A stretch of DNA of 64,000 nt from Ophioderma brevispina (GCA_023653785.1 JAMKCH010051754.1:1-64000); one strand, 5' to 3'. Shown: positions 44,632-55,638, numbered from the stretch's first letter. Notes: generated by a model from the letters alone, not told the origin. Program-made: numbers and translations.

Positions 44632-44742
44632 TAGTCTGTTGAGAAGTACTCAAGCATGCCCCCACTGACCTAGCGACTGAGTATGCCAGCGGCTCATGGT
44701 TGTGTGCCTGGGGGGCTCACTTGGGTACTTCTCAATGGACTA
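44632..44742. mobile_element. 111-bp foldback MITE
   Basis: TAGTCTGTTGAGAAGTACTC on the left is inverted as ACTTCTCAATGGACTA on the right, extending inward over tcaagc/acttgg and cccc/gggg. Probable TA target. Confidence 0.7.
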
Positions 44743-44827
44743 TCGATGTTCTCAGGTATAAGTACTGTAGTATATGATAAATAAGAGGTGGTTTGCAAAA
44801 GTCTTTTGGGCTGCTTGAGCTTGATAG

Positions 44828-45574
44828 TTATGTGTGTTGTGCGGAATGTAATTTAGGCTTTGCCAACTAATAAAAAGCTAAACTATTCGGATTTCAAAAC
44901 TTTTAGATTACTTCATGCAGTTAGTTAGTGCCCCGCCCCCACCCAATTATTGTAATGGAAATGCATATAGGCTGAAGGTTCAATAGTGGTTTTATTTTAT
45001 TTTTTACTTTTCAAGATTAAGGGGGTTCTTAATTTTCAGACCTGCAACTTGTGTAGATATATTGCATGTTTTTCAGACCTGCAACTCATGAAGATATCAA
45101 CATGTTTTTCACACCTTTAACTCATGTAGATATCAACATGTTTTTTCAGACCTGCAACTCATGTAGATATATTGCATGTTTTCAGACCTGCAACTCATAT
45201 CTAACTGTAGACTGACCTATACCACCATAATGAAGAAATATCAGTTATGTTAGTAGTCAGCCCACTGCCATCCTATAAAACTGTATGCCTGTCAATATCT
45301 CAAAAATGTGTATTTTGATTGTAATGCCCCCCTCATTGACCAATGTGTATCTGATAATGTGTATTTTGATTATAGCACCCTCTGTTGACCAAATATTGTG
45401 ATAGGGAATAAACTTAATTGATGATTTAAGCTTTTCAAAACTGCCAGATACTTTTTACACTGCCAGATACATTTTGAACACCATGTTCAAAATCAAATTT
45501 GAAGCCACTATGAGTAATTTTTTCAAACTTCAAATTGCCCATTTTGTCTCTAAAAAAAAAAAAAAAAAAAAAAA
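44828..45574 (+). repeat. Tandem duplication, unit 1 (ends in 23 A)
   Basis: Unit of 724 bp starting ttatgtgtgttgtgcggaat and ending cccattttgtctctaa. It is followed by a pure A run (45552-45574), then unit 2. The last 50 bases are the left end of a family H MITE, cut short by the A run. Internally there is a 36-bp minisatellite (cagacctgcaactcatg, tagatat, tgcatgttttt). The TTAA at 45117-45120 is the unfilled counterpart of the family A insertion in unit 2. Confidence 0.9.
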
Positions 45575-46647
45575 TTATGTGTGTTGTGCGGAATGTAATT
45601 TAGGCTTTGCCAACTAATAAAAAGCTAAACTATTCAGATTTCAAAACTTTTAGATTACTTCATGCAGTTAGTTAGTGCTCCGCCCCCACCCAATTATTGT
45701 AATGGAAATGCATATAGGCTGAAGGTTCAATAGTGGTTTTATTTTATTTTTTACTTTTCAAGATTAAGGGGATTCTTAATTTTCAGACCTGCAACTTGTG
45801 TAGATATATTGCATGTTTTTCAGACCTGCAACTCATGAAGATATCAACATGTTTTTCACACCTTAAAGACACTATCAGTGATTTGAAAAATATTTGAAAT
45901 TTGCAGGAATAGCTTCAAAGTGAAGGATAAGTCTGTAGAATTCTCATAAGTTACCCTTTCCAACTGAATAATTTACAGAAAAGGAAGAAAACGGCAGAGT
46001 TCCAAGATACGATTCCCCATTCAATTACGTGTTGTAGTAAGTGTCCGAACGGACAGTAATGACTAAAATTTCCGATTCTGTCCTTATTAGGTTGCTTCTG
46101 GTCTTATCATTTGCAGGGTATGTTAGGATACCTGTACTTGTTACATAAATGCAAAAATCTGATTTTTGATGATTTTTTCAATTTTCTGATTTAGCAAATC
46201 ACTGATAGTGTCTTTAACTCATGTAGATATCAACATGTTTTTTCAGACCTGCAACTCATTATTGCATGTTTTCAGACCTGCAACTCATATCTAACTGTAG
46301 ACTGACCTATACCACCATAATGAAGAAATATCAGTTATGTTAGTAGTCAGCCCACTGCCATCCTATAAAACTGTATGCCTGTCAATATCTCAAAAATGTG
46401 TATTTTGATTGTAATGCCCCCCCCCTCATTGACCAATGTGTATCTGATAATGTGTATTTTGATTATAGCACCCTCTGTTGACCAAATATTGTGATAGGGA
46501 ATAAACTTAATTGATGATTTCAGCTTTTCAAAACTGCCAGATACTTTTTACACTGCCAGATACATTTTGAACACCATGTTCAAAATCAAATTTGAAGCCA
46601 CTATGAGTAATTTTTTCAAACTTCAAATTGCCCATTTTGTCTCTAAA
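45575..46647 (+). repeat. Tandem duplication, unit 2 (with MITE A inside)
   Basis: Nearly identical to unit 1 apart from a few substitutions, a small deletion near 46259 in the minisatellite, a longer C run near 46419, and the inserted MITE A at 45863-46217. Subtracting the insert gives about 722 bp, equal to unit 1. Unit 2 continues into the full family H element. Confidence 0.9.
45863..46217 (+). mobile_element. MITE family A, inserted at TTAA
   Basis: TTAAAGACACTATCAGTGAT at the left, ATCACTGATAGTGTCTTTAA at the right, 355 bp. The central TGTCCGAACGGACA (46042-46055) is palindromic. The flanks (cacacc / ctcatgtagatatcaac) are continuous around the single TTAA in unit 1 at 45117, so insertion with TTAA duplication is directly shown. 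TTAAAG ends and a TTAA target are those of T2/Kolobok-type MITEs; piggyBac also uses TTAA but usually starts CC. Confidence 0.95.
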
Positions 46648-46961
46648 TTGTTAGTGTTATGTCATATCAACACCTTATATTGCTGTTCATTGTGAAAAAC
46701 ACTTAAGCATTTTAAAGCAGTCCTGAAGATGCCATTTACGACTGTTTCTACAGCCAAAAAAAGTCGGATCCCAACTTTTATTAGAAAAACAAAGCATAAA
46801 AATCACCATTTCTTGACAAATATGGCGTGTTACGCCAAGCCACTTACAGGGGTCTTTACTACAACAATTTCCAACACAACAGTGCAAAAAAATGCACTTT
46901 GATAAAAAATACGGGGCGCTGTTTGTTTACATTTGGAAAAAATTGCTGATAGTGGCTTTAA
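46591..46961 (+). mobile_element. MITE family H
   Basis: The left end TTTGAAGCCACTATGAGTAA and right end TTGCTGATAGTGGCTTTAA are inverted copies with a few mismatches; the left has lost TTAA. The interior (gcattttaaagcagtcctga, tttcttgacaaatatggcgt) matches the reverse complement of 53650-53915. Its ends resemble family A (CACTATCAG), suggesting related transposase recognition. Confidence 0.75.
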
Positions 46962-47047
46962 AGGACATAGTAAATAATGTGTTGTAGTTCCCAGCAAAAG
47001 AATGCACCATCCTACAAATGAATGCACCATCCTACAATTCAACTAAC

Positions 47048-47109
47048 TTTCACCTATTTTATATTATGTGAATTAGCCTGCTAATTCACATAATATAAAA
47101 TAGGTGAAA
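47048..47109. repeat. Perfect 29-bp palindrome hairpin
   Basis: TTTCACCTATTTTATATTAT with gtgaattag is followed by the loop cctg and the exact complement. 29 of 29 bases pair. No terminal-duplication evidence. Perfection implies recent origin or active maintenance. Confidence 0.9.
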
Positions 47110-47441
47110 CCAGCTAGGGAAAAGATGGAGTTCAGGTGACATTTGAACACAAGTACAGAAACCAACAACATCAAGTTGACATAGAGTTCATTTCAGAGTC
47201 TAAGAGTGGCTTCCTTTCAGCTAGCCACATGAGAACTGGCCAGGTAATTCTCATTGGTTTTGGTGAACTGTTTAAAAATCAGTCATGATACCAAAGTATG
47301 CAAGTTGTAACATGAAAGTTCTCTTGCTATAGCAGAATCTAGAGTTCACGAAGCCCATATTTCATAAAATCAGTCGTAACTTATTTTGGAGACATTTCTG
47401 TTCGTTACATCAAGAAGAAACGTTTCCTGGGCCGTAAAGCC

Positions 47442-47776
47442 TAAAAGGGCATGTCATGATCCACAGCCTCGTCCTCTGACTTGCCTCAAAAAAGTTGAGA
47501 TTTTCATATCATCTGGACTGTTGGACTGAGTAAAGTATGTGTGCCTAATCTGATATACTTTGATCTACTCTGGAAGAAATATTTTGTATTTTCTGTATAT
47601 AAACGGACAAAAATTACAACACAGTGACCTATGGGGCACAGTTATGCATACATTTACTCATAACATCAAAATGCAATGTCAGAATCAAGTGAAATTTTGG
47701 AAATTACCTTTCTCAAGGATATCTAGTGAAGCGTAAACAAAAGGGGAGCTGCGCTGATCACGAAACGCACCTTTAA
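47442..47776 (+). mobile_element. MITE family C copy
   Basis: The left end aaaagggcatgtcatgatcc is worn; the right end gatcacgaaacgcacctTTAA is clear. It shares cagcctcgtcctctgacttg, agttgagattttcatatcat and ttctcaaggatatctagtg with the 42350 copy. The centre (ttttctgtatataaacggac) keeps half of the palindrome. Confidence 0.8.
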
Positions 47777-47889
47777 ATTTCACTAGGGTAATGAGAAAAA
47801 TATTAACTTTCTTCTGATACCAAAATCGCAATTTTGATAGAGAAAAGTGGAAGGGCGAGGTTGTCAATAGGGTCTCCCACCTTTTGATG

Positions 47890-48242
47890 TTAAAGACACT
47901 ATCAGTGATTTGAAAAATATTTGAAATTTGCAGGAATAGTTTCAAGTGAAGGATAAGTATGTAGAATTCTCATAAGTTACCTTTTACAGCTGTAGAATTA
48001 ACGGAAAAGGAAGAAAACGTCAGTGTTCCAAGATACGATTCTCCATTCAATTACGTGTTGTAGTAAGTGTCCGTTCGGACAGTAATGACTAAAATCTCTG
48101 ATTCTGTCCTTATTAGGTTGCTTCTGGTCTTATCATTTGCAGGGTATGTTAGGATACCTGTACTTGTTACGTACATGCTAAAATCTGATTTTTGATGATT
48201 TTTCGATTTGCTGATTTAGCAAATCACTGATAGTGTCTTTAA
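47890..48242 (+). mobile_element. MITE family A copy
   Basis: TTAAAGACACTATCAGTGAT to ATCACTGATAGTGTCTTTAA, 353 bp, with the centre TGTCCGTTCGGACA at 48068-48081. Nearly identical to 45863-46217, so both are young. Just upstream, 47777-47889 carries gggtaatgagaaaaat and tttcttctgataccaaaat, a fragment of family E. Confidence 0.93.
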
Positions 48243-48640
48243 TGTGACTAACAGCCCAGGCTTGAAATGCATTAAAAGACCAATGCATCATGCATAAAAA
48301 CAAATTCAACCAAGTCCAATTGAATTAAACTTTGAACACTACCAGGTAATATGAGTGGGTTTTCACAGGCTCACATGATTTTGTAATCAGCCAATCAGAG
48401 ATATGGTAAGAAAAACTTAGAGGTGAAGATATATAGAAAGTCTATTTTGATTTGTTAATCAGAGGTGTATATCAATTTATATCATGTAATGAGCCAATCA
48501 GAGATACTGTACATAAGGTGGTATCATGGTATTCCTCGGGGGTGAGGGGGTGATAACCAGGGAAATCTAAGGAAATAGGGCAGATGATGCCAAGAGCTTG
48601 TAAATGACAAAATTTTCAATAAAAAGTGTGGTATTTACAA

Positions 48641-48996
48641 TAAAGGTGCACGAGAGATTTCAAATCAAAGGGTCCTTAGAGAAATGTGAAAACTTCGTTT
48701 TCGGCACTAATGTAATGTTTTCTATCAAAAATCTCCCCATGTGAAAGGAGTAAGCTGAGAATTATTTCTTTGGTACAAAAACTGAAAATTTCCTAATTAG
48801 TATAGGATGCAAAACGAAATAAGCCTATGTTTTATATTGAAATTAAGCAACTGCAGATGCCCTGTTGTTTTCACTTTCAAGTATTTCTGTAGCCAAAGCA
48901 AGTACAAGGTAAGACATATATCGGTGTCTTATCTATATGAAATTCACTACACTATGACACAATGTAGTATGTCAAAATATCTTGTTGCCCCTTTAA
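48641..48996 (+). mobile_element. MITE family B copy
   Basis: It starts TAAAGGTGCACGAGAGATTT and ends atatcttgttgcccctTTAA. The interior agrees with other B copies (ctaatgtaatgttttctatc, aaatctccccatgtgaaagg, taagctgagaa). It shares its right TTAA with the left end of family G. Length 356 bp. Confidence 0.8.
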
Positions 48997-49784
48997 AGGT
49001 CCATGGACATGACGGAGACCTTTCCTAATTCTTACATTGTCCGACCTCCAACGTATCCTGAACATATCGCAACACAGAATTTTTAAAAGTGAAACATCGG
49101 GAAAAGTGGTAAATTTCAAGCGATAAATATACCCAAAATGGCAGGGCCTTCTCCTGTTTTCGCGAACGCGTTATCAAGATGCTGGCGTTGGATTGACCCA
49201 GTTTAATGACGTCGGTAACAAGTTGTAAACAAAGCTCAACGTGGGCCTAACCGCACCGCACAATCCCGATATCTCTCCTTGTCGGTTTCTTTTGTCTGGG
49301 AACTGAATATAAAAGATATTCTGTTCTGATTCTCGTTGTCGGTCGTCACCGCTGGTGCAGCGTCGACAATTTACAGGCACCATATAATCGTAATTTTAAA
49401 AGAATCAAATCAAGATAAATTATGCCATATGATCCAACACGTACGACGCATATCAAGAGAAGTCAAATGGTACGTATGCATGAAAACTGGGCCACGCGCA
49501 CGGCCTTACAACGATGACGATCATGACGCGTATCGCGACCGCGTATTTGTTACTCGGACGTCACGTCTGGCTGTCCGTTGCCAGCAGGCGATAATCACTT
49601 TCATTTTGGCATGTCCTTGAAAGCTGTCCAAAAACATGATATTATGCCCAATTTATCAAAATATCGGTTTCTAAATATATTGCTCTGCAGATGTACATGA
49701 TTACCAATAATAATATGAATGAAAACCATTTTTTTGGTGGGTCTTATAAGTTATGTTTAACGCATGTCCATGGACCTTTTTTAA
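48993..49784. mobile_element. MITE family G with GC-rich interior
   Basis: Ends TTAAAGGTCCATGGACATG and CATGTCCATGGACC...TTAA are inverted. 792 bp, about twice the usual size. The middle (49150-49620) is CpG-rich and has open frames on both strands (49336-49620 + encodes a 94-residue product with no known domain), unlike the AT-rich ends, so foreign sequence may have been captured. The left TTAA is the same as the right TTAA of the B copy. Confidence 0.75.
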
Positions 49785-50254
49785 AGGTTCCAAAATGACA
49801 ATATGTGTTACTTCTAGGACAAATCAACTAATCGAAGAGGCAAAAATATTGCCTGAAATTTTTGACTTTTTGAAAAAAATGTGTGAAGACATGCAAAACC
49901 AGTATTTTATTTGTGAGGTGCTATAAACATGCAGGAATACTTCAAACTATTAAAATCAAATCAACAAATTGATAGTGTTTTTAATATTAAATGCATCTAC
50001 GCAGGTTTTCTGAGAGTATTGTTGTGTGTAATGAAAATAATACGTTTTATGGACAAAGGCTCGTAACCAAGCCCATATGCAGGGGGTGCAGCCATACCTT
50101 CAAAATGAAATCTTCCAAAAAAGTGCTTTTGTTCATGCTAATGATGCAAAAATGATCATCAACAATTAAAATTGAGTCTAAGATGACTCAAATTTTTTAA
50201 AATATTGATTTTTTTCCTTTTGTTTTTTTGCGTCGTCTGCTTGGAAATTGGCAC

Positions 50255-50612
50255 TTAAAGTGACAGGAGATTTTTTTATAATACAAATTTCTCTCAAATT
50301 GCACTGGATCGATTGTAGTTCACCTACCAAGAACGTTCCGAAGGTTTATTGGACAAACAAGTACAAAAGAAAACAGCAAACCTTGTTTTGAACTTACCTG
50401 ACTATCGTAATTGTCCCCATAGAACACCGTGCTTTGACTTTCTGTCGTGCACGACAGAAAGTACTAAATCATCTTATTATATAAAGACGGCGTATTTGGC
50501 TTATTCACTTCAAGTGTGATTTAATACATTGGAAAGCATTCCAAATATGCCATAAACCTGGGTTCGAAAAAAATTGGGAGTGCTTCTTTCTGGAAATCTC
50601 ATGTTTGCTTTG
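50255..50612 (+). mobile_element. MITE family D, + orientation
   Basis: It starts TTAAAGTGACAGGAGATTTT. The right end (agaaatctcatg region, tctttctggaaatctcatg) is worn. The centre 50437-50462 (ACTTTCTGTCGTG|CACGACAGAAAGT) is a perfect 26-bp palindrome. Pairs with the inverted copy at 44042-44402. Confidence 0.85.
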
Positions 50613-50726
50613 GTACTATGTGTGTGCTCGGCTGGTCATCTGCGTGTGTGTGGTAGAAATATTAACCCAATTTGCTACTCTTTTATGTATTGACTGATAT
50701 CTTCATACTTGGTTAAGGGGCCCAAT

Positions 50727-51082
50727 TTAAAGGTGCAACGAGAGATTTCGCATATCAGATGTCCCTTAAAAAATCAAAAGTACTGAATTTTGCCCTGATG
50801 TAAAGCTTTCCATCAAAAATATCCCCATCTGAAAGGATTAAGCTGAGAAATGTTTCTTTGGTACAAAATTGTGAAATTTCTAATTTTGTATAGGAGCAAA
50901 TACGAAATTCAACCTATATTTTGCATTGAAATATAAGCAAATCAAAATCACCTTTTTTTCTCTCTTTTAAGGCATTTCTTTAGCCAAACACAAAGTAAGA
51001 AATATATTGAGTGTCTAATCTATATGAAATTACTATTATGACACAATATTGGGATGTCTCAAAATCTCTCGTTGCACCTTTA
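50727..51082 (+). mobile_element. MITE family B, full copy nested in E
   Basis: TTAAAGGTGCAACGAGAGAT at the left, ATCTCTCGTTGCACCTTTAA at the right, 20 of 20 complementary. 356 bp. It shows family features: cttccatcaaaaatatcccc, gagaaatgtttctttggtac, ggagcaaatacgaaattc, gtgtctaatctatatgaaat. The unfilled site is TTAA at 63007-63010. Confidence 0.95.
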
Positions 51083-51218
51083 AGTACATAGTTTCATCCT
51101 GATAGAAGGGCCTTCACCCCAAAACCCCATCTGTAAAGTTTCGGGCCAATATTTCAATCTGTTTCGATGTGAGGGCTAAAAACACAATTATTTCAGTCCC
51201 ATAGAGTACTATGTAAAA

Positions 51219-51582
51219 TTAAAGGCTGACTCAGGTATTTCCCGATGAGGGCGCACTCATTTTTCAAACAAATCTTGTTTTTTGCATATACATAATGCTT
51301 GTCCATATACTAATCACTGTGTGAAATAACTAAGCTTAAAACAAATTCTTTCATATATAAAATCACAACTTTGTTATAAAATTCTGTATCTGGAAATTTT
51401 GTTATACTGTTTCCTATGGCATTGTTATACTGTGCATAAATGTTTACTGTATGAAAACAAAAATCTGATTCATCTCTAACTTTGGAATTAAGCATTTTAG
51501 GTAACTATCTTTAGTTCTAGATGACTATTTGTAATTACTTCACCCAAAAAATTATATTTTGAAATCTCTGAGTCGGCCTTTA
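51219..51582 (+). mobile_element. MITE family F nested in E
   Basis: TTAAAGGCTGACTCAGGTAT on the left, gaaatctctgagtcggccTTTAA on the right. 364 bp. Flanks gtaaaa / tgttggttttgacc match gtaaaattaatattggtcgacc at 63143, where TTAA (63149-63152) is single. Fragments of F also lie at 21763 and 27320. Confidence 0.93.
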
Positions 51583-51789
51583 ATGTTGGTTTTGACCAAA
51601 ATGAGGCACATTTTCACTCGTAACTTCTAAACCAAACATCCTTTAGCCCTAAGATTTCACAGGGTAAATGAGAAAAATAGCAGTTTTTTTTCTGATACCA
51701 AAATTTTGACCATTTCCGGTAAAATTTGAGGATCTGGGGACAAGGCTATTAGCAATTGGACCGTGGCCCTTAAAATGTGTTGACCCCTA

Positions 51790-53640
51790 CCACTTGACCT
51801 TAATTACATGTAGTTGTTATGACATAATGAGCACATTTTCCAAGTATGTCAGATTCACCTGAAAATATTGTGTATCTGGTGAACATGCATAAAAATAAAA
51901 TTAGTTCATCCAGGGCCAAAGGTCATGAAGATGTCAAGTGGTTCATATTTATGTCCACATTCGCACACCATTGAAGCAGACAACACATGCATTCTGAAAA
52001 ACATTTTTTTTTTAATTTGCGCCACCTGTAAGATAAATCCTGCATTTGTGCCTGATTGCAACCCTCATGTACACTGGTATATCTGTGAGTGATGTGCATC
52101 CAATATGGTGCATTGTCAAACAAGCAATATATATTAGCTCTATGAAGTAACTATTATCGGTATCAGTATATAATATATTTTTATATAAGATATTAATGGT
52201 TGTAGTGAAACTGTGTGTTGGGTGAATTGGGTTTGTTAAGGGTAAAGTTAAGGTACTCTTAAAAATAAAAAGGGTTGAAATGGCCCATTTACAGAAGTAC
52301 AGGTTGTCCTTGTGACAATATTGTAGTCCTAATTCCAGGTCCCAATTAATTTTTTCCCAGTTAAAAAAATTAGACCATTCAATATCTGACGTCATTGTGT
52401 GTTTTCTTTATATCTGCTGGCAAGCCTGTTTTATACTATGGGAAATGCTATCTAAAAAAAAAAATCTAGATAGGCCAAGAAAAAGTTTGTCTCAGCTTCC
52501 CACTCACATATGTGTAAAAAAAATTACACTTCAACACATTACTTTTGTAGATTTTCAAGAGCTTTGTAACATTTCTTTTACATGGTCAAAAAAGGAAAAA
52601 TTTGGCAGCGAAGCATCCGAAATAAGAAAGTGTAAAAAACGCATTTAAAAAAAATTTTTTCACTAATAATTTTTTTTTAAATGCATAGTGCTTAGGGTTT
52701 TGAGCTAGTGAAAGCTGAGACAAACTCTTTGTTTTTTGGCCTTACCATCAATAGCATGTTCAAATAGCACAAAGAATGTTATGACTTGTGAAAGACATTC
52801 ATTTTTTTATACTTGCAACAAAGTGAAAGAAAATATTCACCATGGTGAATATTGCCTGCCAGACACTATTTATCCACAAGTGTGTGCACGTATGCAAAAG
52901 CCACCAAAACAGCATTTTGAATATTGTTGACATTAACTGCTCTATATAAAAGGAGATACAAATTAGGAGCAATATACTGAATCATAATTGTATAGAAATT
53001 AGGACGTAATTAAAAAAATAAAATTTCAATGATGACTTTATCATCATTATTTGAGGTGAACTTGAATAAGTTGTAATTGTATTATGACTTTTGTGAGTGT
53101 AAACGAAAGTCGTTATTGATTTCAAGTTTACCAAGTTTACCTGACTCAAGGCCGTACACTTCTGGTCTAACACCAAGCAAGCACGTAATTCATTTTTCTG
53201 AATGCAAAGTCAGTGCAAGTATAAACCACTACAACACAAATTAATTTATGCTAATCCTTATTTGTCATTGAAAAAAGTGAATTTTATAACCTCTTTTGTC
53301 CAGTGTAAATACCACTCGCAAAGCCTTGAGTACAGACTCCTTATATGTTAATGCGTGGCTGTGATGATTCTTGCTACTGAAGTACTCTTCTTTGATGAAG
53401 TCACATGGACATATTTATTTTTTGTTGTGCTTAGTGTTTTTGATTCATTTTTATTTGTTGTGTATCATTTGTGATAGTTTGCTCATACCCTTGAAATCTG
53501 GGTTGCATTTTTATTTTGAAGACACCAAGTTTGATTTGTTGATCATTAGGGCTGTCAGAGTAAACATAGAATTATATAAAAATTCACAGAATTCATGTAT
53601 ACATTTATGAGCAGCTAATTTGAGTTCTTGGCAACATTTA
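51790..53640. other. AT-rich, no gene supported
   Basis: It holds an unnamed interspersed repeat (52470-52740) related to 41260-41480 and several A/T runs. The open frames have no recognisable domains. Confidence 0.45.
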
Positions 53641-53649
53641 TAAGAAATC

Positions 53650-53915
53650 GCTGATAGTGGCTTTAATATGCCGTATTTGTCAAGAAATCACAATTTTTAT
53701 GCATTGCTTACTAATAAAACTCAGGATCGGACTTTAATTTTTATACAAAACAGTTGTAAATTGCATATGGCCTCTTCAAGACTGCTTTAAAATGCTTTTG
53801 TGTGTGTTTTTCACAAAGAACAGTATCACAAGGTTTTGATATGACCTAACACAAGCAATTTAGAGACGAAATGGGTATTTTGAATTGAAAAAAAAAAATC
53901 AGATTGTGGCTTTAA
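53650..53915 (-). mobile_element. MITE family H, rearranged copy
   Basis: The interior (ccgtatttgtcaagaaatca, gactgctttaaaatgctttt, caatttagagacgaaatggg) is the reverse complement of the 46591 element. Both boundaries read as the same end (ctgatagtggctttaa at 53651, cagattgtggctttaa at 53900), so one half has been replaced or inverted. Confidence 0.7.
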
Positions 53916-53960
53916 GACTATTACAAAGTGAGTCTCTTATAGTTGCCATCCAATTACAAC

Positions 53961-54163
53961 CAGGGGAAGCGCCAGGGTAAAATCATAGGAGGGGCGAAAA
54001 CATCATGGGGGGAATTACAAGATTAATTCATATAGGGTAAAAAAACCTAATTTTAATGCAATTTATTACTTAAAACCCCTGTTTTTCCTGAATTTTGAAA
54101 TTCTCGGGGGGGGGGGGGGGCCCCCCCAAAAAAAAAAAAAAAAAAAACCTGGCACCGCCCCTG
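53961..54163. mobile_element. hAT-type MITE with 8-bp target duplication
   Basis: CAGGGGAAGCGCCAGG at the left and CCTGGCACCGCCCCTG at the right form inverted ends. The perfect 8-bp duplication ATTACAAC flanks it (53953-53960 and 54164-54171). CAGGGG ends and an 8-bp duplication are diagnostic for hAT. 203 bp; the interior holds a G run, C run and A run (54106-54147). Confidence 0.92.
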
Positions 54164-54918
54164 ATTACAACTGCTTTTCATAGGAAAAGCAATCGTCAAC
54201 ACACCTTAATTCTAAAAATATCATTTGAATCTTAAAAAAAATATACTCTTTTGAGTAGTAATTGCTTGCATTACAAAAGCCCATGAATTTTTGTACAAGT
54301 AATATCCTGTATCCATAAACATGTTTCAGTTTGAAGCATCATAATGGGAAAGAAATTGGCCAAAATATTTTGCATATGAGATGAAAGGATTACAAGATTT
54401 CTAATGATGCCAAAAATCTCACGTTTAATGTGTCAAGTGGTGGGATTCAAGGCAAAAGGTTTGGGTAGTGTCCCTTTAACCACCAGACTACATGTGAGGG
54501 GTGAGCTGACAGTGGGTTGATTTTAATCCTGCATAAGCTTTACAGAATAAATATTATTGATATTGCTGAACATTATTAACATGGAGAAAATAATGCTCCA
54601 AGAGCACTAAATGTTGTCAAGAACTCAAATATGCCAATGACCACCAGTTTCTGTAAATTGCAAAATAGAGTAAATGCAGAGTATGATGTGAGTTGCCAAT
54701 GCATTGATTTATATGATGCATTATCCTCAAGGCTGACATTAGGGTTAGGAATTGGGTTAGGATTAATTATGGTATTCAAATCTAGGTATTTAGTTTAAAT
54801 TTGGAGCTTTATCTGATAAGTGACTTAGTTCATATTGTATACTTAAAAACTTGTCCTCAATCTACAAATAGTAATACCAGTAAAAATATAACTCACACAT
54901 TTAGTTCTCTGCATTTTC

Positions 54919-55638
54919 TTAAAGGCACTATCAGTGATTTGCTAAATCAGAAAATAAAATCAAAAGTCACATTTTGCATGTCTGTAACAAATACAGCTGG
55001 AAGCATGACATCCTGGCTTTGGCCAAAATATGTTTGGAAACAATTTGCATAAAATTAAAATATTCAATACATGTTGAAGGCGTACTTTGTTTTCACCGCG
55101 ATACAGGGATTCCTTGGCTTTCCCTGGCTTGAAGCTTTGAAACATAGGTCCACTTTCAGCTATAGCTATCCAAACATACCCTACAAATTAAAATACCAAA
55201 AACAAGGACAAAATATGATGTTTTTGTCATTAGTGTCCATACGAACACTGACAAATGTTACACATATTTTAATGGGATTCATATCTTTAAACTCTTTTCT
55301 TCCCTTTCTGTCAGATTTTCAGTTGGAAAAAACCTTATGAGAAATCTACAGACTCGCCCTTCACTTTTGTTCTGGTAAATTAAATTTCAAATATTTTGAC
55401 TCTTTTATAATTAGGTAGATCACCAGTCGCATAACAGACTGAGGAGGGGGAAGGTGGCCACCCCAGAGAGCTTTGACTGGGGAAAAAGCTTTAAAATCAT
55501 GCTAAATCAGCCATTTTTTGCCTCCTCGACAGGGAATTTTCACATCCAACCAGGAAAATCTGCCTCAAAACAGCGAAATCACCCCCTCAGACAAGTTTCC
55601 CCTGTTACACCCCTGTGGATCACTAATAGTGCCTTTAA
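54919..55638 (+). mobile_element. MITE family A, long variant
   Basis: TTAAAGGCACTATCAGTGAT and ATCACTAATAGTGCCTTTAA are inverted ends in TTAA. 720 bp, twice the usual A length. About 55390-55610 has no counterpart in other A copies and looks like inserted or captured DNA (gaggagggggaaggtggcc). Confidence 0.85.

Larger units (their letters stand above)
50713..51773 (+). mobile_element. MITE family E interrupted by B and F
   Basis: Outer ends TTAAGGGGCCCAA and CCGTGGCCCTTAA. Aligned with the uninterrupted copy at 62987-63341 it carries two insertions, family B at 50727-51082 and family F at 51219-51582. Each sits at a TTAA that is single in the other copy. Without them it is about 340 bp against 355 bp. 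This gives the order E first, then B and F. Confidence 0.93.

Noticed and set aside
49336..49620. 94-codon frame as a gene
   Set aside because: It lies inside MITE family G, has no known domain and overlaps a comparable frame on the other strand.
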